Source: Candidatus Poribacteria bacterium (GTDB taxonomy: Bacteria > Poribacteria > WGA-4E > WGA-3G). Taken from it: 64,000 nucleotides of DNA. Shown here in pieces: positions 27,209 through 37,301 of the stretch. Under the pieces are notes generated by a model, which saw only the letters and a list, made by a program, of their open reading frames with translations, made no database searches and had not been told where the DNA came from. Made by a program: the position numbers and the translations under genes. Each line of letters starts with the position of its first letter. The first letter of the stretch is position 1. The DNA lies in assembly GCA_012267415.1 (NCBI GenBank), contig JAAXGN010000044.1, positions 1 to 64,000 of the forward strand, written 5' to 3'.

Positions 27209-28846
27209 TCACGTATCGGTTTCAACTTTTCTTGACTGCAAAAAGCGATAAAATGTCCATACACCTGAGATTAAAATCACTATGACCAAGACGACGATAC
27301 CAATATTAACATAATTACGCCAAGGATTTAGCTGCCATAAACGTTGACCAGCCATTTTAGCCTCTGGACTGCCTTGCTGTGCATTTAGTTTTGCCAGTTT
27401 CCAGTATTTCTTCGCTACTTCCGGCTGCTGATATGAATCTGCCAATTTTGCAGTCACTATTATATACTTCACATCTTGTACCTGTGAACGGTCAATAGCA
27501 TCAGCAAAAGTACTAAGGAGTAAAGTGGTCAAATCCTCTGATATAGCCGGAAAATCAGTCGTGTCTCCGATCCCTTTCTGAAACGCATTGACTGCTTGCT
27601 GGTGGTTGTTCCGAGCAAACTCAAACTCAGCTATCTCAAACCACGTCATTCTGTTTAGCTTGATAGGTTGATCAATTGACTCAAACCCGTCATAAGTGAA
27701 GGTAGCAGAACCGTGGTGGAAATCTCCTTTCTTGGCATACAGTGTATATTTACGACTCGGTGTTAGCAAATTATCAATGCTCCAATCAGCAAAAGTGTAC
27801 GTTCCATCCGCATTGACCTGTGCGACATATTCTGTTCCTTCAATTGAAACCCGCGTACCAGCGACATCCTCACCTGTTGCAGTTGTCACAGTGCCATAGA
27901 CAGAGATTGGTGTCAATACCCATGCAAAGTTTACTACCTCACCCTGTTTTAATTCCAATTCAGCGGTTTTTGATTCAGTTCTATTGAAACCTGCTTTGCT
28001 GACAGACACTGTATAACTTCCTTCCAGGAGACCTTCTGTGAACAACTTAGGTGTCAACCCGCTTTCTGTCTCATTTAGCATAATCTGTGCCGCTTCAGGA
28101 AATGTCGTTACTTTAATCGCAGGACTTAATTTCATCACCGTGTCATCAACATCTCCTATAGGCGCGAAAATTGACCTACCAAATGACCTGTTTTCCTGAA
28201 TGTATTGAGAAATCTCTATAACACTCATCAGTCTATTGTCATCAGCATCCGTTTCATCGGTAGATAACGCATCAATCAATGCCTGAAGAAAGGATTGATT
28301 CCCAATTGGTTCAACTGTGTCTGCCGGGTGAATTACGTTTAAAGAACTACCACCAAGAATCTCTCTGTTCGCGTAATATATACCTAAATTCTCCTCGTTT
28401 GCATAGCCATCAATAATAACGAGTACTTTGTCTGCACGAGTTTCTTTGAACCACTTATTCAAGGTAGAGTCTTGTATTGTTTCCTCCGATTGTGTCGTAA
28501 AATGCATACTGTTTGAATTAGAGGGTTTTGACACTTCTCCGTGAAAAAGGAAGACGACAGTCTCTATTGTAGTAGTTTTGTTGCCTATTTCATTGAGTGC
28601 CGCATGAATCTCCTCATTTGTGGCAATCTCACCCTCAACACGATTTATATTATCCTTGGATACTTTCCCTTTTTCAACTAAGTGACCTGTTAATGTGTTC
28701 AACATCCTTTTCGTCCGTGCATCAGGTGTTGCATCAACTAACAACCAATATGTACCTGAATCTGTAGGTTCAGCTGAACTAAAGTCTGCAACCAAAGTAA
28801 ATATAAAGAACAATAGGATGATGGTTGTGATTTTCTGGTGAAGCAT
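27209..28846 (-). CDS. Membrane-anchored caspase-fold-like protein with PEGA-like repeat domains
   Basis: A 545-residue exported protein. A signal peptide (MLHQKITTIILLFFIFTLVADF) precedes a region of about 220 residues with caspase-like (C14) order. TYWLLVDATPDART is the first strand, TVVFLFHGEVS stands where the catalytic His segment sits, and VLVIIDGYANEE where the catalytic Cys follows an Asp. The Cys position is Tyr, so the fold is probably non-proteolytic. Next come PEGA/carboxypeptidase-regulatory-like beta domains (IKVTTFPEAAQIMLN, GSYTVSVSKAGFN, SVYGTVTTATGEDV). A helical TPR-like segment follows, and a C-terminal membrane helix (IGIVVLVIVILISGVWTF) ends in basic residues. A periplasmic scaffold role is an inference; the caspase-fold call is tentative. 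Confidence 0.6.
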   Translation of the reverse strand: MLHQKITTIILLFFIFTLVADFSSAEPTDSGTYWLLVDATPDARTKRMLNTLTGHLVEKGKVSKDNINRVEGEIATNEEIHAALNEIGNKTTTIETVVFLFHGEVSKPSNSNSMHFTTQSEETIQDSTLNKWFKETRADKVLVIIDGYANEENLGIYYANREILGGSSLNVIHPADTVEPIGNQSFLQALIDALSTDETDADDNRLMSVIEISQYIQENRSFGRSIFAPIGDVDDTVMKLSPAIKVTTFPEAAQIMLNETESGLTPKLFTEGLLEGSYTVSVSKAGFNRTESKTAELELKQGEVVNFAWVLTPISVYGTVTTATGEDVAGTRVSIEGTEYVAQVNADGTYTFADWSIDNLLTPSRKYTLYAKKGDFHHGSATFTYDGFESIDQPIKLNRMTWFEIAEFEFARNNHQQAVNAFQKGIGDTTDFPAISEDLTTLLLSTFADAIDRSQVQDVKYIIVTAKLADSYQQPEVAKKYWKLAKLNAQQGSPEAKMAGQRLWQLNPWRNYVNIGIVVLVIVILISGVWTFYRFLQSRKVETDT

Positions 28847-28862
28847 GCTTGATACCTAACAT

Positions 28863-29684
28863 CTACCTGCCGTGAATTGCTCTTAAATCCAGTCTTGCGT
28901 CCACATCATCAGAAACAGCGTTAGTCCAATCTACATCTTCCTTGCTATGCAAACTCATCAAAGCAACATCAACATCTAAGTTTGACAACGCGTAGTTAAG
29001 CAGAAAACTATCAACATCAACATCAGCCATTTCATCCGCAAAACATTGTGCGATAAGATTCTGGAAGGTGTTGCTGGTGGTTGACCGCATAAGCACAATA
29101 CCCATCTCATGTTCAACTGCATCGGGAATCACACCACGTTTACTGAACATGTCGCATGTGCTCTGATACATCAGATTGTAATGGATTTGCATCATATCAA
29201 ACGCATTTGTGGCAATAAGCTGCTCTGTGCCGCCTGAAGGACCGTCTGCTGAGAACCCGATGTAACGCACCGTGCCCTCTTTCTTGAGTTGTAGATATTT
29301 CTCCAGACCACCACCATTCAGTATCTGGTTAGTTTCTCCTTCATAAAACCAGCCACCATGAAATTGGAGAACATCAATATAATCAGTATCAAGTCGCTTT
29401 AGGCTACCTTCAACATCAGAGACAATACCATCAGGATCTAACGCTTCCGTTTTCGTAGCAACGATACAACGTTCTCTGCGGTCAGAGATTGCTTTGCCAA
29501 TAACTGTTTCACTATAACCGCCGCCATAAGTGGGGGCTGTATCAATGAAATTGATGCCGCAATCAACGGCATAATGGATCATATTCACAAGTTCATTTAT
29601 ATCATGCTCAGGACGAATTCTCCCACCACCGTAGCCGATCTCTGATACGCGAAGTCCAGTCTTACCAAGTGTGCGATACTGCAT
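28863..29684 (-). CDS. Aldo/keto reductase family protein
   Basis: Family enzymes reduce carbonyls with NADPH in a TIM barrel. The 273 residues open with YRTLGKTGLRVSEIGYGGGR and then show NFIDTAPTYGGGYSE, which contains the catalytic Asp and Tyr of the tetrad. CIVATKTEA holds the Lys, and YIDVLQFHGGW the His position. RYIGFSADGPSG and a DMMQIHYNLMYQ strand follow. The C-terminal NADP-binding part is shorter than usual (LSNLDVDVALMSLHS). An AGAGGAGAT ribosome site supports the start. It lies 16 bases upstream of 27209 on the same strand and could be transcribed with it. Confidence 0.88.
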   Translation of the reverse strand: MQYRTLGKTGLRVSEIGYGGGRIRPEHDINELVNMIHYAVDCGINFIDTAPTYGGGYSETVIGKAISDRRERCIVATKTEALDPDGIVSDVEGSLKRLDTDYIDVLQFHGGWFYEGETNQILNGGGLEKYLQLKKEGTVRYIGFSADGPSGGTEQLIATNAFDMMQIHYNLMYQSTCDMFSKRGVIPDAVEHEMGIVLMRSTTSNTFQNLIAQCFADEMADVDVDSFLLNYALSNLDVDVALMSLHSKEDVDWTNAVSDDVDARLDLRAIHGR

Positions 29685-29720
29685 TATGTTCTGATCTCCT
29701 CTGATGTTTTTGAGTATTTA

Positions 29721-29859
29721 CTAGTAGACTGTCTGCCTTTGAATTACATGTGAATCTGTTTAATGGCAATTCATTGCCCGTTCTTCCCGCAGAAACGGGC
29801 AATGAATTGCCCTACTACAAACGGGTGCACCCCATTTTTTGATTGGACAGAACAGTAGA
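29721..29859. repeat. MITE-like element, family 1 (copy 2)
   Basis: Closely similar to copy 1 at 13455, with ends TAGTAGACTGTC and GATTGGACAGAACAGTAG. The hairpin arm GGCAATTCATTGCCCG is perfect; the loop is in the CTTCCCGCAG orientation. It fills the gap between dnaE and the aldo/keto reductase gene. Confidence 0.8.
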
Positions 29860-29867
29860 TAATGTTA

Positions 29868-32800
29868 TCAGACATAGTTTCTGCGAGAATTACGTCTGTT
29901 GTTCTTCTTTTTCGGTTTCGTCCGATTGCTACGTTTAATGCAGTCTTCTCCATATAAGTCCTCTACCTGACTAAAAACGGATTCTGAATCTGAAATCTTA
30001 TAGTTGGAGTTACATCTCATGATAACTTCACCGAATCGTGGCGTCATCAAACGTAAGACTAAATCAAGCTTCCCTCTGTTTGCAAGTGCGATTTCCTTTA
30101 AAGATTTCAGTTTGTCATGGTTCTCCAAATCAGATTCTTGGATAGTAACCTCAACAGTAGAAGTCTGTTCCTCACGGACAACATCTATATTGCTGACTTC
30201 GTTTGCTTGAATCTGACGTTCCTCTTCCGATTCCTCATCAGCATCCTGATTTCTGCTGCCGTTCTGATTGAGTTTAACGGTGCCTTCTATCCAAACGATT
30301 CTATCTTCATATAGCTCTCCAGCCTCTTTATATGTATCTGGAAAGATAACGACTTCAACAGAACCTTCTAAATCTTCAAGAGCGATTACCGCCATTGAAT
30401 CACCCTTTCTGGTGGTGATTTGCTTAACTTCCGTTATCATCCCCGCTACAGAGACGTTTGAGTCAATCGCGTGTTCTCCAAGTGTCTGCGTGCTGGCAAT
30501 AGTATAATATTCTATTATATCTTTGTACTGTTCAAGCGGATGTCCTGATACGTAAAAACCGAGTTGTTGCTTCTCTAACTTTAGTCGTTCAAGTGGTTCA
30601 TATTCTGCTGTCTCTGTAAGAGCGATAGGTGCAGATTCTGCTTCACTTGCGTTTCCGAAGAGATTCAATTGTCCTCTATCACGTTCTGCTTGTGCACTTT
30701 GCGCAGCTTTGAGCATAACTTCTAAGTTTGCGTGCAGTTTTGCCCGATTGGTATCCAGTGAATCAAAAGCACCACATAGTATTAGACCCTCAACAGCACG
30801 TTTATTAACAACTTTTGTATCAACCCTTTCACAGAAGTCTTGTATTGAGGTAAAGTTACCATCCTGATTTCGCGCTGCAATGATTGAATCAATTGCGTTA
30901 TCACCAACGTTTTTCACCGCTACAAAACCGAAACAGATATCATTTCCATCTACAGAAAAGTTCTTATTGCTTGTGTTGACATCTGGGGGTAGTACGTTTA
31001 TTTCTACGTCAAGGTATTCAGCAAGTTTTGCACATTCAGCTCGATATCTCGTGACTTTTTCTGAGTTTCCGGATTCACCTGTCATCATTGCAGCCATGAA
31101 TTCTCGTGGGTAGTGCGTTTTTAGAAACGCCATCTGATAACCCGTCATAGCGTAGGCAACACAGTGTGATTTATTGAATGCATATCCACTGAAAGGTTCG
31201 AGCAGATCGTAGATTTCTTCTGCTTCTTTCCTATTAATTCCATTTTTTTGTGCGCCATCAACGAATTTCTCTCTTTGTGCTTGGAGGAGTTCTGGATCTT
31301 TCTTACCCATTGCAGAACGCAGCACATCTGCCTCTCCAAGCGTGAAACCTGCCAGATCCTGAACAATCTGCATCACCTGTTCCTGATACACACAGACACC
31401 GTAGGTTTTTTTAAGAGCGTTCTCAAGCAATGGGTGTTTGTATTCTACCTTTTCTAAACCGACTTTCCTATCAATGAACTGCTGCGTCATGCCACTTGTC
31501 AAAGGTCCCGGACGGTAGAGCGCGGGAATTGCAACGAAATCCTCAAAGTTATCTGCTTTTAGTTGGGTCACAACCCTATACATCCCTGATGATGTCTCCA
31601 ACTGAAATAAACCCGCAAGTAAACCTTTACTTATGAGTGAGAAAGTCTTTTCATCATCAAAAGGAATTTCATTTATATTAATCTCAATGTCATGATTGGT
31701 TTTAACCATCTGAATACAGTCATAAATTTCTGTGAGTGTACGAATCCCGAGCAAATCGAATTTAACAATACCTACGCTTTCAACGGTTTTTCCGCCATAC
31801 TGGGTTGCGACCTGATCGTTTTTATCCTTGAAAAGGGGTGCGAAATCTGTTAGTGGACCGTTTGCAATAACGTAAGCGGAAGCATGACAAGATACGTGTC
31901 GTTTCATCCCTTCAACTGCTTTACTGAGATCCATCAGTTCCTTATTCTCTGGCTGTTCAGCAAGCGACTTAAACTCTGGAACCTGTTCCAAGGCATCGTC
32001 CAAGGTTATCCCCGCCGGAATGGTTGGGATTAACTGCGTTAACTTGTTCACATTGTCCAGGGGAACATCAAGTACACGTCCAACATCCTTAATCGACCCT
32101 CTTGCACCCATAGTCGCGAATGTTGCGACTTTACCTACGGAGTCGTGTCCGTATTTTTCAACAAGATACTCAACAATAAATGCGCGTGCACGGTCAGAAA
32201 AGTCAATGTCAATATCAGGAGGACTTATACGTTCAAGGTTCAGGAAACGTTCAAAAAGACAGTCATAATCCATTGGATTAATTGCAATTACATCAAGGGC
32301 ATAAAGCACAAGACTGCCGACAGCAGAACCTCTCGCAGTGAGTGGATATCCTTGTTGGTGTGCGTATTTAACATAATCCCATACAATTAGAAAATATCCG
32401 GGATATCCTGTCTGATTTATGATATCAAGTTCGTGTTCTAACCTTTTCTGTGCCTCTGCCGATAATTCACCACCAAATTTTTCGCGTAATCCTTGAATAC
32501 ATAGTTCCTTCAAGTAACTTTCATTCGTATGTCCTTCTGGGACATCATACTTTGGCATCACACTTTCACTAAAATCGAGTTCAAGATTACAGCGATTGGC
32601 AATTTCAAGTGTGTTAGTGATTGCTTCAGGTGGAAAGTCCTTAAGCACTTCACGCATTTCATCAACATTTTTAAAGTAGAAATGATTCTCAAAACGCATT
32701 CTATCAGGATCGTTGACTGTCTTCTTCATCTGAATACAGAGAAGTACATCATGCATCCGGTGATCTGATTTCAGGAGATAGTGACAATCATTCGTCCCAA

Positions 32801-33404
32801 CCAAAGGAAGTTCAAATTCCTTTGCCAATTCCACCATTATCGGATATGCTTGAAGTTCTTTGTCAATATAATGGTTCTGGACCTCAACATACAAGTTCCG
32901 TTCTCCCATGATGTCCATCAACGTTTTGAAGTTTTTAATACCCTCCTCACGTCTGTCTGAAGAGATAAGTTGTGGCACTTGTCCTTGAATACAACCTGTC
33001 AGCGCGATTATACCTTCACGGTATTCCCGAAGGATTTCCATATCAATACGGGGTTTGCTATAGAAACCTTCTGTATATCCGAGCGATACCAGTTTGATTA
33101 GGTTCTGATAGCCAATGGCATTTTCAACAAGCAGTGTGAGATGGTATGCGCTCCCTTGCTCTTTCCCGCGTGTTGTGCGATTTCCGGGGGCGACATATAC
33201 CTCACATCCAACGATGGGATTTACACCTGCCTTTTTTGCTGCGGTGTAGAATTCCAATGCACCGAACATATTACCGTGATCGGTAAGAGCGACTGCTGGT
33301 GCACTATTCTTAACAGCCCATTGAATCATATCTGAGATGCGGCACGCACCATCCAGCATGCTATATTCACTGTGGTTGTGTAAATGGACAAATTCTGATG
33401 ACAT
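29868..33404 (-). CDS. dnaE: DNA polymerase III subunit alpha
   Basis: The replicative polymerase, 1178 residues, the normal DnaE size. The PHP domain starts HLHNHSEYSMLDG at residue 7 and keeps its metal-type histidines. The catalytic aspartates lie in PPDIDIDFSDRAR (D397, D399, D401). Further palm and fingers blocks are GSAVGSL, CHASAYVI, YRPGPL, GVCVYQEQVMQI and YAFNKSHCVAYA. A helix-hairpin-helix region, then an OB-fold domain (VSVAGMITEVKQI, MAVIALEDLEGSVEVVIFPD) follow. The C-terminus ends in a very basic tail (KRSNRTKPKKKNNRRNSRR). It is DnaE1-like rather than PolC because no exonuclease insert is present. The start has an AGGAA site just upstream. Confidence 0.97.
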   Translation of the reverse strand: MSSEFVHLHNHSEYSMLDGACRISDMIQWAVKNSAPAVALTDHGNMFGALEFYTAAKKAGVNPIVGCEVYVAPGNRTTRGKEQGSAYHLTLLVENAIGYQNLIKLVSLGYTEGFYSKPRIDMEILREYREGIIALTGCIQGQVPQLISSDRREEGIKNFKTLMDIMGERNLYVEVQNHYIDKELQAYPIMVELAKEFELPLVGTNDCHYLLKSDHRMHDVLLCIQMKKTVNDPDRMRFENHFYFKNVDEMREVLKDFPPEAITNTLEIANRCNLELDFSESVMPKYDVPEGHTNESYLKELCIQGLREKFGGELSAEAQKRLEHELDIINQTGYPGYFLIVWDYVKYAHQQGYPLTARGSAVGSLVLYALDVIAINPMDYDCLFERFLNLERISPPDIDIDFSDRARAFIVEYLVEKYGHDSVGKVATFATMGARGSIKDVGRVLDVPLDNVNKLTQLIPTIPAGITLDDALEQVPEFKSLAEQPENKELMDLSKAVEGMKRHVSCHASAYVIANGPLTDFAPLFKDKNDQVATQYGGKTVESVGIVKFDLLGIRTLTEIYDCIQMVKTNHDIEININEIPFDDEKTFSLISKGLLAGLFQLETSSGMYRVVTQLKADNFEDFVAIPALYRPGPLTSGMTQQFIDRKVGLEKVEYKHPLLENALKKTYGVCVYQEQVMQIVQDLAGFTLGEADVLRSAMGKKDPELLQAQREKFVDGAQKNGINRKEAEEIYDLLEPFSGYAFNKSHCVAYAMTGYQMAFLKTHYPREFMAAMMTGESGNSEKVTRYRAECAKLAEYLDVEINVLPPDVNTSNKNFSVDGNDICFGFVAVKNVGDNAIDSIIAARNQDGNFTSIQDFCERVDTKVVNKRAVEGLILCGAFDSLDTNRAKLHANLEVMLKAAQSAQAERDRGQLNLFGNASEAESAPIALTETAEYEPLERLKLEKQQLGFYVSGHPLEQYKDIIEYYTIASTQTLGEHAIDSNVSVAGMITEVKQITTRKGDSMAVIALEDLEGSVEVVIFPDTYKEAGELYEDRIVWIEGTVKLNQNGSRNQDADEESEEERQIQANEVSNIDVVREEQTSTVEVTIQESDLENHDKLKSLKEIALANRGKLDLVLRLMTPRFGEVIMRCNSNYKISDSESVFSQVEDLYGEDCIKRSNRTKPKKKNNRRNSRRNYV

Positions 33405-33637
33405 GCATTTCCTACCTGTGCAAGATTTATATTTATGGTGAGATTTGAAAATAAGTATACACTCTTATCCCCAGGTAGGTGCGATTTCCTTATCGCACCG
33501 ATGTTGACTGTATAATTAATTCCATATTCTACCATAATTTACGCAAAAAAATGTGTTTAGTTTTCAAGTAATTTGTCTTGGAATTATATCAGAAAAAATT
33601 GCAAATTACACGACAAATTCACTTTACCCCGTGTATG

Positions 33638-35434
33638 TCAATGATAGGGTTCGTTTATTTTGTTTGCGTCAGGAATTACCATCCAAATACCACCTGTTTG
33701 TAGTGCGACTTGTTGTTGAAAAGTGTCGTTTGTTCCAATCACACTGACTGTAACGGGTATATCCTTGAGAAAATTAATAGTCCCTGCGGTCGGGTACTTC
33801 GAATTCCCGGGTTCGTCTGTAAAAATGATGAAATGCGTTTTGGCATTTTGTCTTGTTTTTATACGTTTCGTTGCTTCAGTGACTGCTGAAAGTAAATCTT
33901 CATTATCTTGACAGGGGAGGTGTAAAATCTTGTGTATTTGGCTTTGTGTTTGTGGTGGGTTGTAAACATTCACCAGGTTGACTGCGCCTTTTGCACGGAA
34001 TCTAACAACACCAACTCGGTAGTCAATCATTGAATTATCCCAATCGCGTAACCACATATCAATATGTTGTGTAATATACGACATTTTTCTTTCCATACTT
34101 TTGCTTGTGTCAACAAACAGGATAATATCAGTGGGAATATTAGTCGCTGATCGTAGTATCATCTGTCCGATCTTTTGTGTTGTGTTCGTGTTTTGTGCAG
34201 TATGCTGCAGGGTTGGGTCTTTTGGTACAGCGTGCCATGTTCCGCCAGTTTCTTTAGCCAAGCGTTTATGTTCGGCATACTCCTCACCGAGGACATTCAC
34301 ATAAACCTCTCTGTTCCGACAAAGGGTGATGACTCTTTCTACTGGCAGTCTATTTAAGCTCGTGAAAGGTTCGTCTGTGAGTACAATCAAGTGTTTGACC
34401 GTATTGTTTCGGAACTTGCATTTTTCCAGCGTTTGATTGATCGCGTCCAACGCGTTTTCATCACCTCTCGGTACAATTGCATACAGCATGCCTTTGTATG
34501 ATGACAAATCGTCTGTCAACTGGTGGACAATGATTCTGTTTCGACCAGTACTATCCGCATTAAAAGTCGTTAGACCTAACAGATAATCAATTTCAGAGGA
34601 TTTGTAGGCATCAATCATTTCCACCAGGTGTTCCGCGACAGCGTTGATATTATCACCCATACTCCCACTGGAATCAACGACAAAAACAACATCAATTGGA
34701 CCCCCGCCACTACTTTGGATAATGTCATCAGCAAGCTGCTGAATGATACTGCTGAATGTTGAACCGTTACCGCTATCTGTTCCTGTCCCTGTTCCTTTTC
34801 CTATTCCAATAACACCTTTACCTTTATCTGTTCTTGTGCTTTGGATGTTTATTGTTCTTTTTTGACCTGTTCCGCGTGTTTTTACACGTGTATCTCTGCG
34901 GCTAACACCGCTTTCAATACCGTCTCTTACATCTGTTCCGCCTGTAGTAGGAGATAACACAGATTTAGGATCGTTAGGCAAATCCGCATCTGTAGATAAC
35001 TCTACAGAATCCAATGGCACTGTGGCAGGTGTTTCTGATTTTTTTGGGATACCTACTGGGGTAGGGGTGGGTGATTGGGCTGACATCTTTGCGACCGTTA
35101 ATGAACGTTGGTGCATCACAACGTTGACTTCTTTAGTGATGTCGGATTGTCTCGGTTTGATGACAGGTTCTTCCATCGTTTCGGGTATCTTAACGGTTTC
35201 TGGTTCAGGTTCTTTCATCGGAATCAGAAACTTTTTCTTCTTTTCAATAGGAGTGCGTGGTACTTCTGAAATAAGGTCTACCTGAATTGCATCCTCCGCT
35301 TCTTGCACCAAAGATGGAATAAAAAATAGCGCATACACAACAGTCAAAATGACATGCACAATCACGCTGATACCCAACGCACGTTTTGCTTTTTGTCTTT
35401 GTAGAGCACGTTTGATTAACCTATTATTCGTCAT
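33638..35434 (-). CDS. Membrane-anchored protein with TonB-like N-terminus and two von Willebrand A domains
   Basis: About 598 residues. An N-terminal basic stretch and one membrane helix (ISVIVHVILTVVYALFFIP) are followed by a Pro/Glu/Lys-rich span (PEPETVKIPETMEEP), an arrangement like TonB or TolA. A Ser/Thr/Gly linker leads to two VWA domains, each with an intact MIDAS motif: DSSGS (256-260, counted from TTG 35440) and DTSKS (444-448). VWA domains bind ligands through a metal ion. The ATG at 35434 has AGGAG ten bases upstream; the TTG at 35440 is too close to it. The TPR gene begins 13 bases upstream of that ATG, so the two are probably one operon and may form an envelope complex. Confidence 0.82.
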   Translation of the reverse strand: MTNNRLIKRALQRQKAKRALGISVIVHVILTVVYALFFIPSLVQEAEDAIQVDLISEVPRTPIEKKKKFLIPMKEPEPETVKIPETMEEPVIKPRQSDITKEVNVVMHQRSLTVAKMSAQSPTPTPVGIPKKSETPATVPLDSVELSTDADLPNDPKSVLSPTTGGTDVRDGIESGVSRRDTRVKTRGTGQKRTINIQSTRTDKGKGVIGIGKGTGTGTDSGNGSTFSSIIQQLADDIIQSSGGGPIDVVFVVDSSGSMGDNINAVAEHLVEMIDAYKSSEIDYLLGLTTFNADSTGRNRIIVHQLTDDLSSYKGMLYAIVPRGDENALDAINQTLEKCKFRNNTVKHLIVLTDEPFTSLNRLPVERVITLCRNREVYVNVLGEEYAEHKRLAKETGGTWHAVPKDPTLQHTAQNTNTTQKIGQMILRSATNIPTDIILFVDTSKSMERKMSYITQHIDMWLRDWDNSMIDYRVGVVRFRAKGAVNLVNVYNPPQTQSQIHKILHLPCQDNEDLLSAVTEATKRIKTRQNAKTHFIIFTDEPGNSKYPTAGTINFLKDIPVTVSVIGTNDTFQQQVALQTGGIWMVIPDANKINEPYH

Positions 35435-35447
35435 AACCAACTTTCTC

Positions 35448-36584
35448 CTATTTGGACTTTATATCAAAGATGAGATCAGTATCAGCCAGAATCTTTTGAG
35501 TTTTATCTAATACCTCTATCTTTACTGGCACTTTTCGCGTCCGGACTTTATTATCCGCAAAGATCGGAACACGCACCGTTTCAAAACCGTTCTTATGTAT
35601 CGTCAACAATCTTTCGGGAGACGTATATCTCAAACCGCCTATTGACTTTGGCGTTAGATGGACGCGCAAATTTCTGACGGTGTTTCCGCTATTAGTTAGC
35701 GTCAATTTCAAACGTACATGTTCACCCGCTTCAATTAAACCGTTATCGTTAGTTGGATCCTCTAAAGTCGCATCAATAGATACAATCGGCTCATTTTCAG
35801 GTAGCAACCCAGCAATAAAACCTCTACCGAAAATTATAGATAGAACAACCGCAACAACGCAAACTGGGATAACATATCTTGTCAAATTACGTGTCAGTTG
35901 TTGCTGTTGAGAACGTTTTCTCAGAAAAGATACAGCCTTTTTCAGTTCTACCGCTGCAGGATAATCAGGTTTGATACGTAACGCCAAATCCGCCTCACGA
36001 ACCGCATCATCATACGCGCCAATCTCCAAATAGGTCTGTCCAAGATTGAAGTGTGCATTTGCATTGTGTGAATCCGACTTTAGCACCTTCTTGAAACAGG
36101 CTTCTGCCTGTGGATACTGCTTATTCGTCAGGAAAACAAGACCACGTTGCATCTCCTTATCCGTGTCTACCAATGTCTGAGGTGTATCGGGGGCCTGAAG
36201 TGTATCGGGTCGTGGTGGTATGACAGAAGTCGAGGATAGTTCTTTCGGTATTTCTGTTTTGTTGGATGGTGTTGTTGACTCATCAGATACCTCGGACTCA
36301 GACGCAGTGGCGTCCAGATTCAAATCTGATACCGTAATTGCACGTAAAAATGATACGGACGGTTGATAGGACCCATCTATTGTAAGAGCTTGTTCCGCTG
36401 CAGAACGAGCACTCGCTAAGTCACCCTGTCCAAAATAACACAACGCTAACGCATGGTAAGCATCAATGAAGTTCGTATCAAGCGCAAGAGCAGCCTCAAA
36501 TTGAGTAATTGCTTGTTCATATTGACCATCCTCAAAATAGGCTTTACCCAATGTGTAGTGACTATCTCTGATTGAACTCATCAC
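35448..36584 (-). CDS. TPR-repeat membrane protein with CARDB-like C-terminal domain
   Basis: A 378-residue protein. TPR units cover residues 5-75 (YTLGKAYFEDGQYEQAITQF, AYHALALCYFGQGDLASA) and about 150-215 (AHFNLGQTYLEIGAYDDAV), with a Ser/Thr/Pro-rich linker between. A membrane helix near residues 235-255 (VIPVCVVAVVLSIIFGRGFI) leads to an Ig-like domain of the type used for binding (NGLIEAGEHVRLKLTLTNSG, a CARDB/NEW3-like strand pattern). The topology suggests cytoplasmic TPRs and an exported beta domain. It precedes the VWA gene by only a few bases. The partner is unknown. Confidence 0.8.
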   Translation of the reverse strand: MMSSIRDSHYTLGKAYFEDGQYEQAITQFEAALALDTNFIDAYHALALCYFGQGDLASARSAAEQALTIDGSYQPSVSFLRAITVSDLNLDATASESEVSDESTTPSNKTEIPKELSSTSVIPPRPDTLQAPDTPQTLVDTDKEMQRGLVFLTNKQYPQAEACFKKVLKSDSHNANAHFNLGQTYLEIGAYDDAVREADLALRIKPDYPAAVELKKAVSFLRKRSQQQQLTRNLTRYVIPVCVVAVVLSIIFGRGFIAGLLPENEPIVSIDATLEDPTNDNGLIEAGEHVRLKLTLTNSGNTVRNLRVHLTPKSIGGLRYTSPERLLTIHKNGFETVRVPIFADNKVRTRKVPVKIEVLDKTQKILADTDLIFDIKSK

Positions 36585-36600
36585 AATCCTTTTACTTTGA

Positions 36601-37155
36601 TTACCTCTGTTCTACATAAGTCTCAATTGCCGTCGTCATTGCAAATTCTAAAAATTCAATTGCCTGCTTGCGTGACACAGAAGGAAAACCTTCAAGAAAA
36701 TCATCAAGGCTTTCGCCTGCCTTTAAATGGTGAATTAGCGAGTGTATTGGAACCCGCGTACCGGCAAACACTGTCGCTCCGTGATGAATGTCAGGGTTTT
36801 GGTCTATCATCGCTTTGAATAAACGAAACGCAGTCCACTCGGTATCTATAGTTTTCCGTGATGTCTCAAGACCGCTCCTATAGAACGTGCCTTGTGGACA
36901 CACTTCTGACAGAAACTGAACTCCTATTGCTTGAGATAACTTCTTACAAATATCGTCAATAACCCTGCGATTGCGCTTAGTATTTTCTTTTCCTTCTTTT
37001 ACTTGGATATACAGAGCATCATTCCTCACTTCCTCCAAAAAATCATCTGATAATCTTTTAGACATGTGCTCATTATATTCCAAATACGGATAATCCTCTT
37101 TTAGAATACATACCAATTCATTTACAACGAACGGCGTTTCGTGTAGTTTTTCCAT
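36601..37155 (-). CDS. DUF433-containing protein (antitoxin-like C-terminus)
   Basis: Residues about 120-184 form a DUF433 module (HHGATVFAGTRVPIHSLIHHL, SLDDFLEGFPSVSRKQAIEFLEFA), a small winged-helix domain common in antitoxins of DUF5615 toxins. The N-terminal 110 residues (VNELVCILKEDYPYLEYNEHM, VQFLSEVCPQGTFYRSGLE) are not recognised. No DUF5615 partner is adjacent here, unlike the standard pair at 59076-59631, so this copy may be a solitary regulator. The tail ends just inside the gap to the TPR gene. Confidence 0.7.
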   Translation of the reverse strand: MEKLHETPFVVNELVCILKEDYPYLEYNEHMSKRLSDDFLEEVRNDALYIQVKEGKENTKRNRRVIDDICKKLSQAIGVQFLSEVCPQGTFYRSGLETSRKTIDTEWTAFRLFKAMIDQNPDIHHGATVFAGTRVPIHSLIHHLKAGESLDDFLEGFPSVSRKQAIEFLEFAMTTAIETYVEQR

Positions 37156-37301
37156 GATTATTCCTTATAGGTTTCATTCTTCAGATTTTCGCTCTATGAA
37201 AAGTCGTAAATTGGATTTGCCTTGATAAACGCAATTATAGCATAAATATCAGAACTTACGCAAATTATGACCTAAGACGGAATTTCCAACATGATTGCAA
37301 C

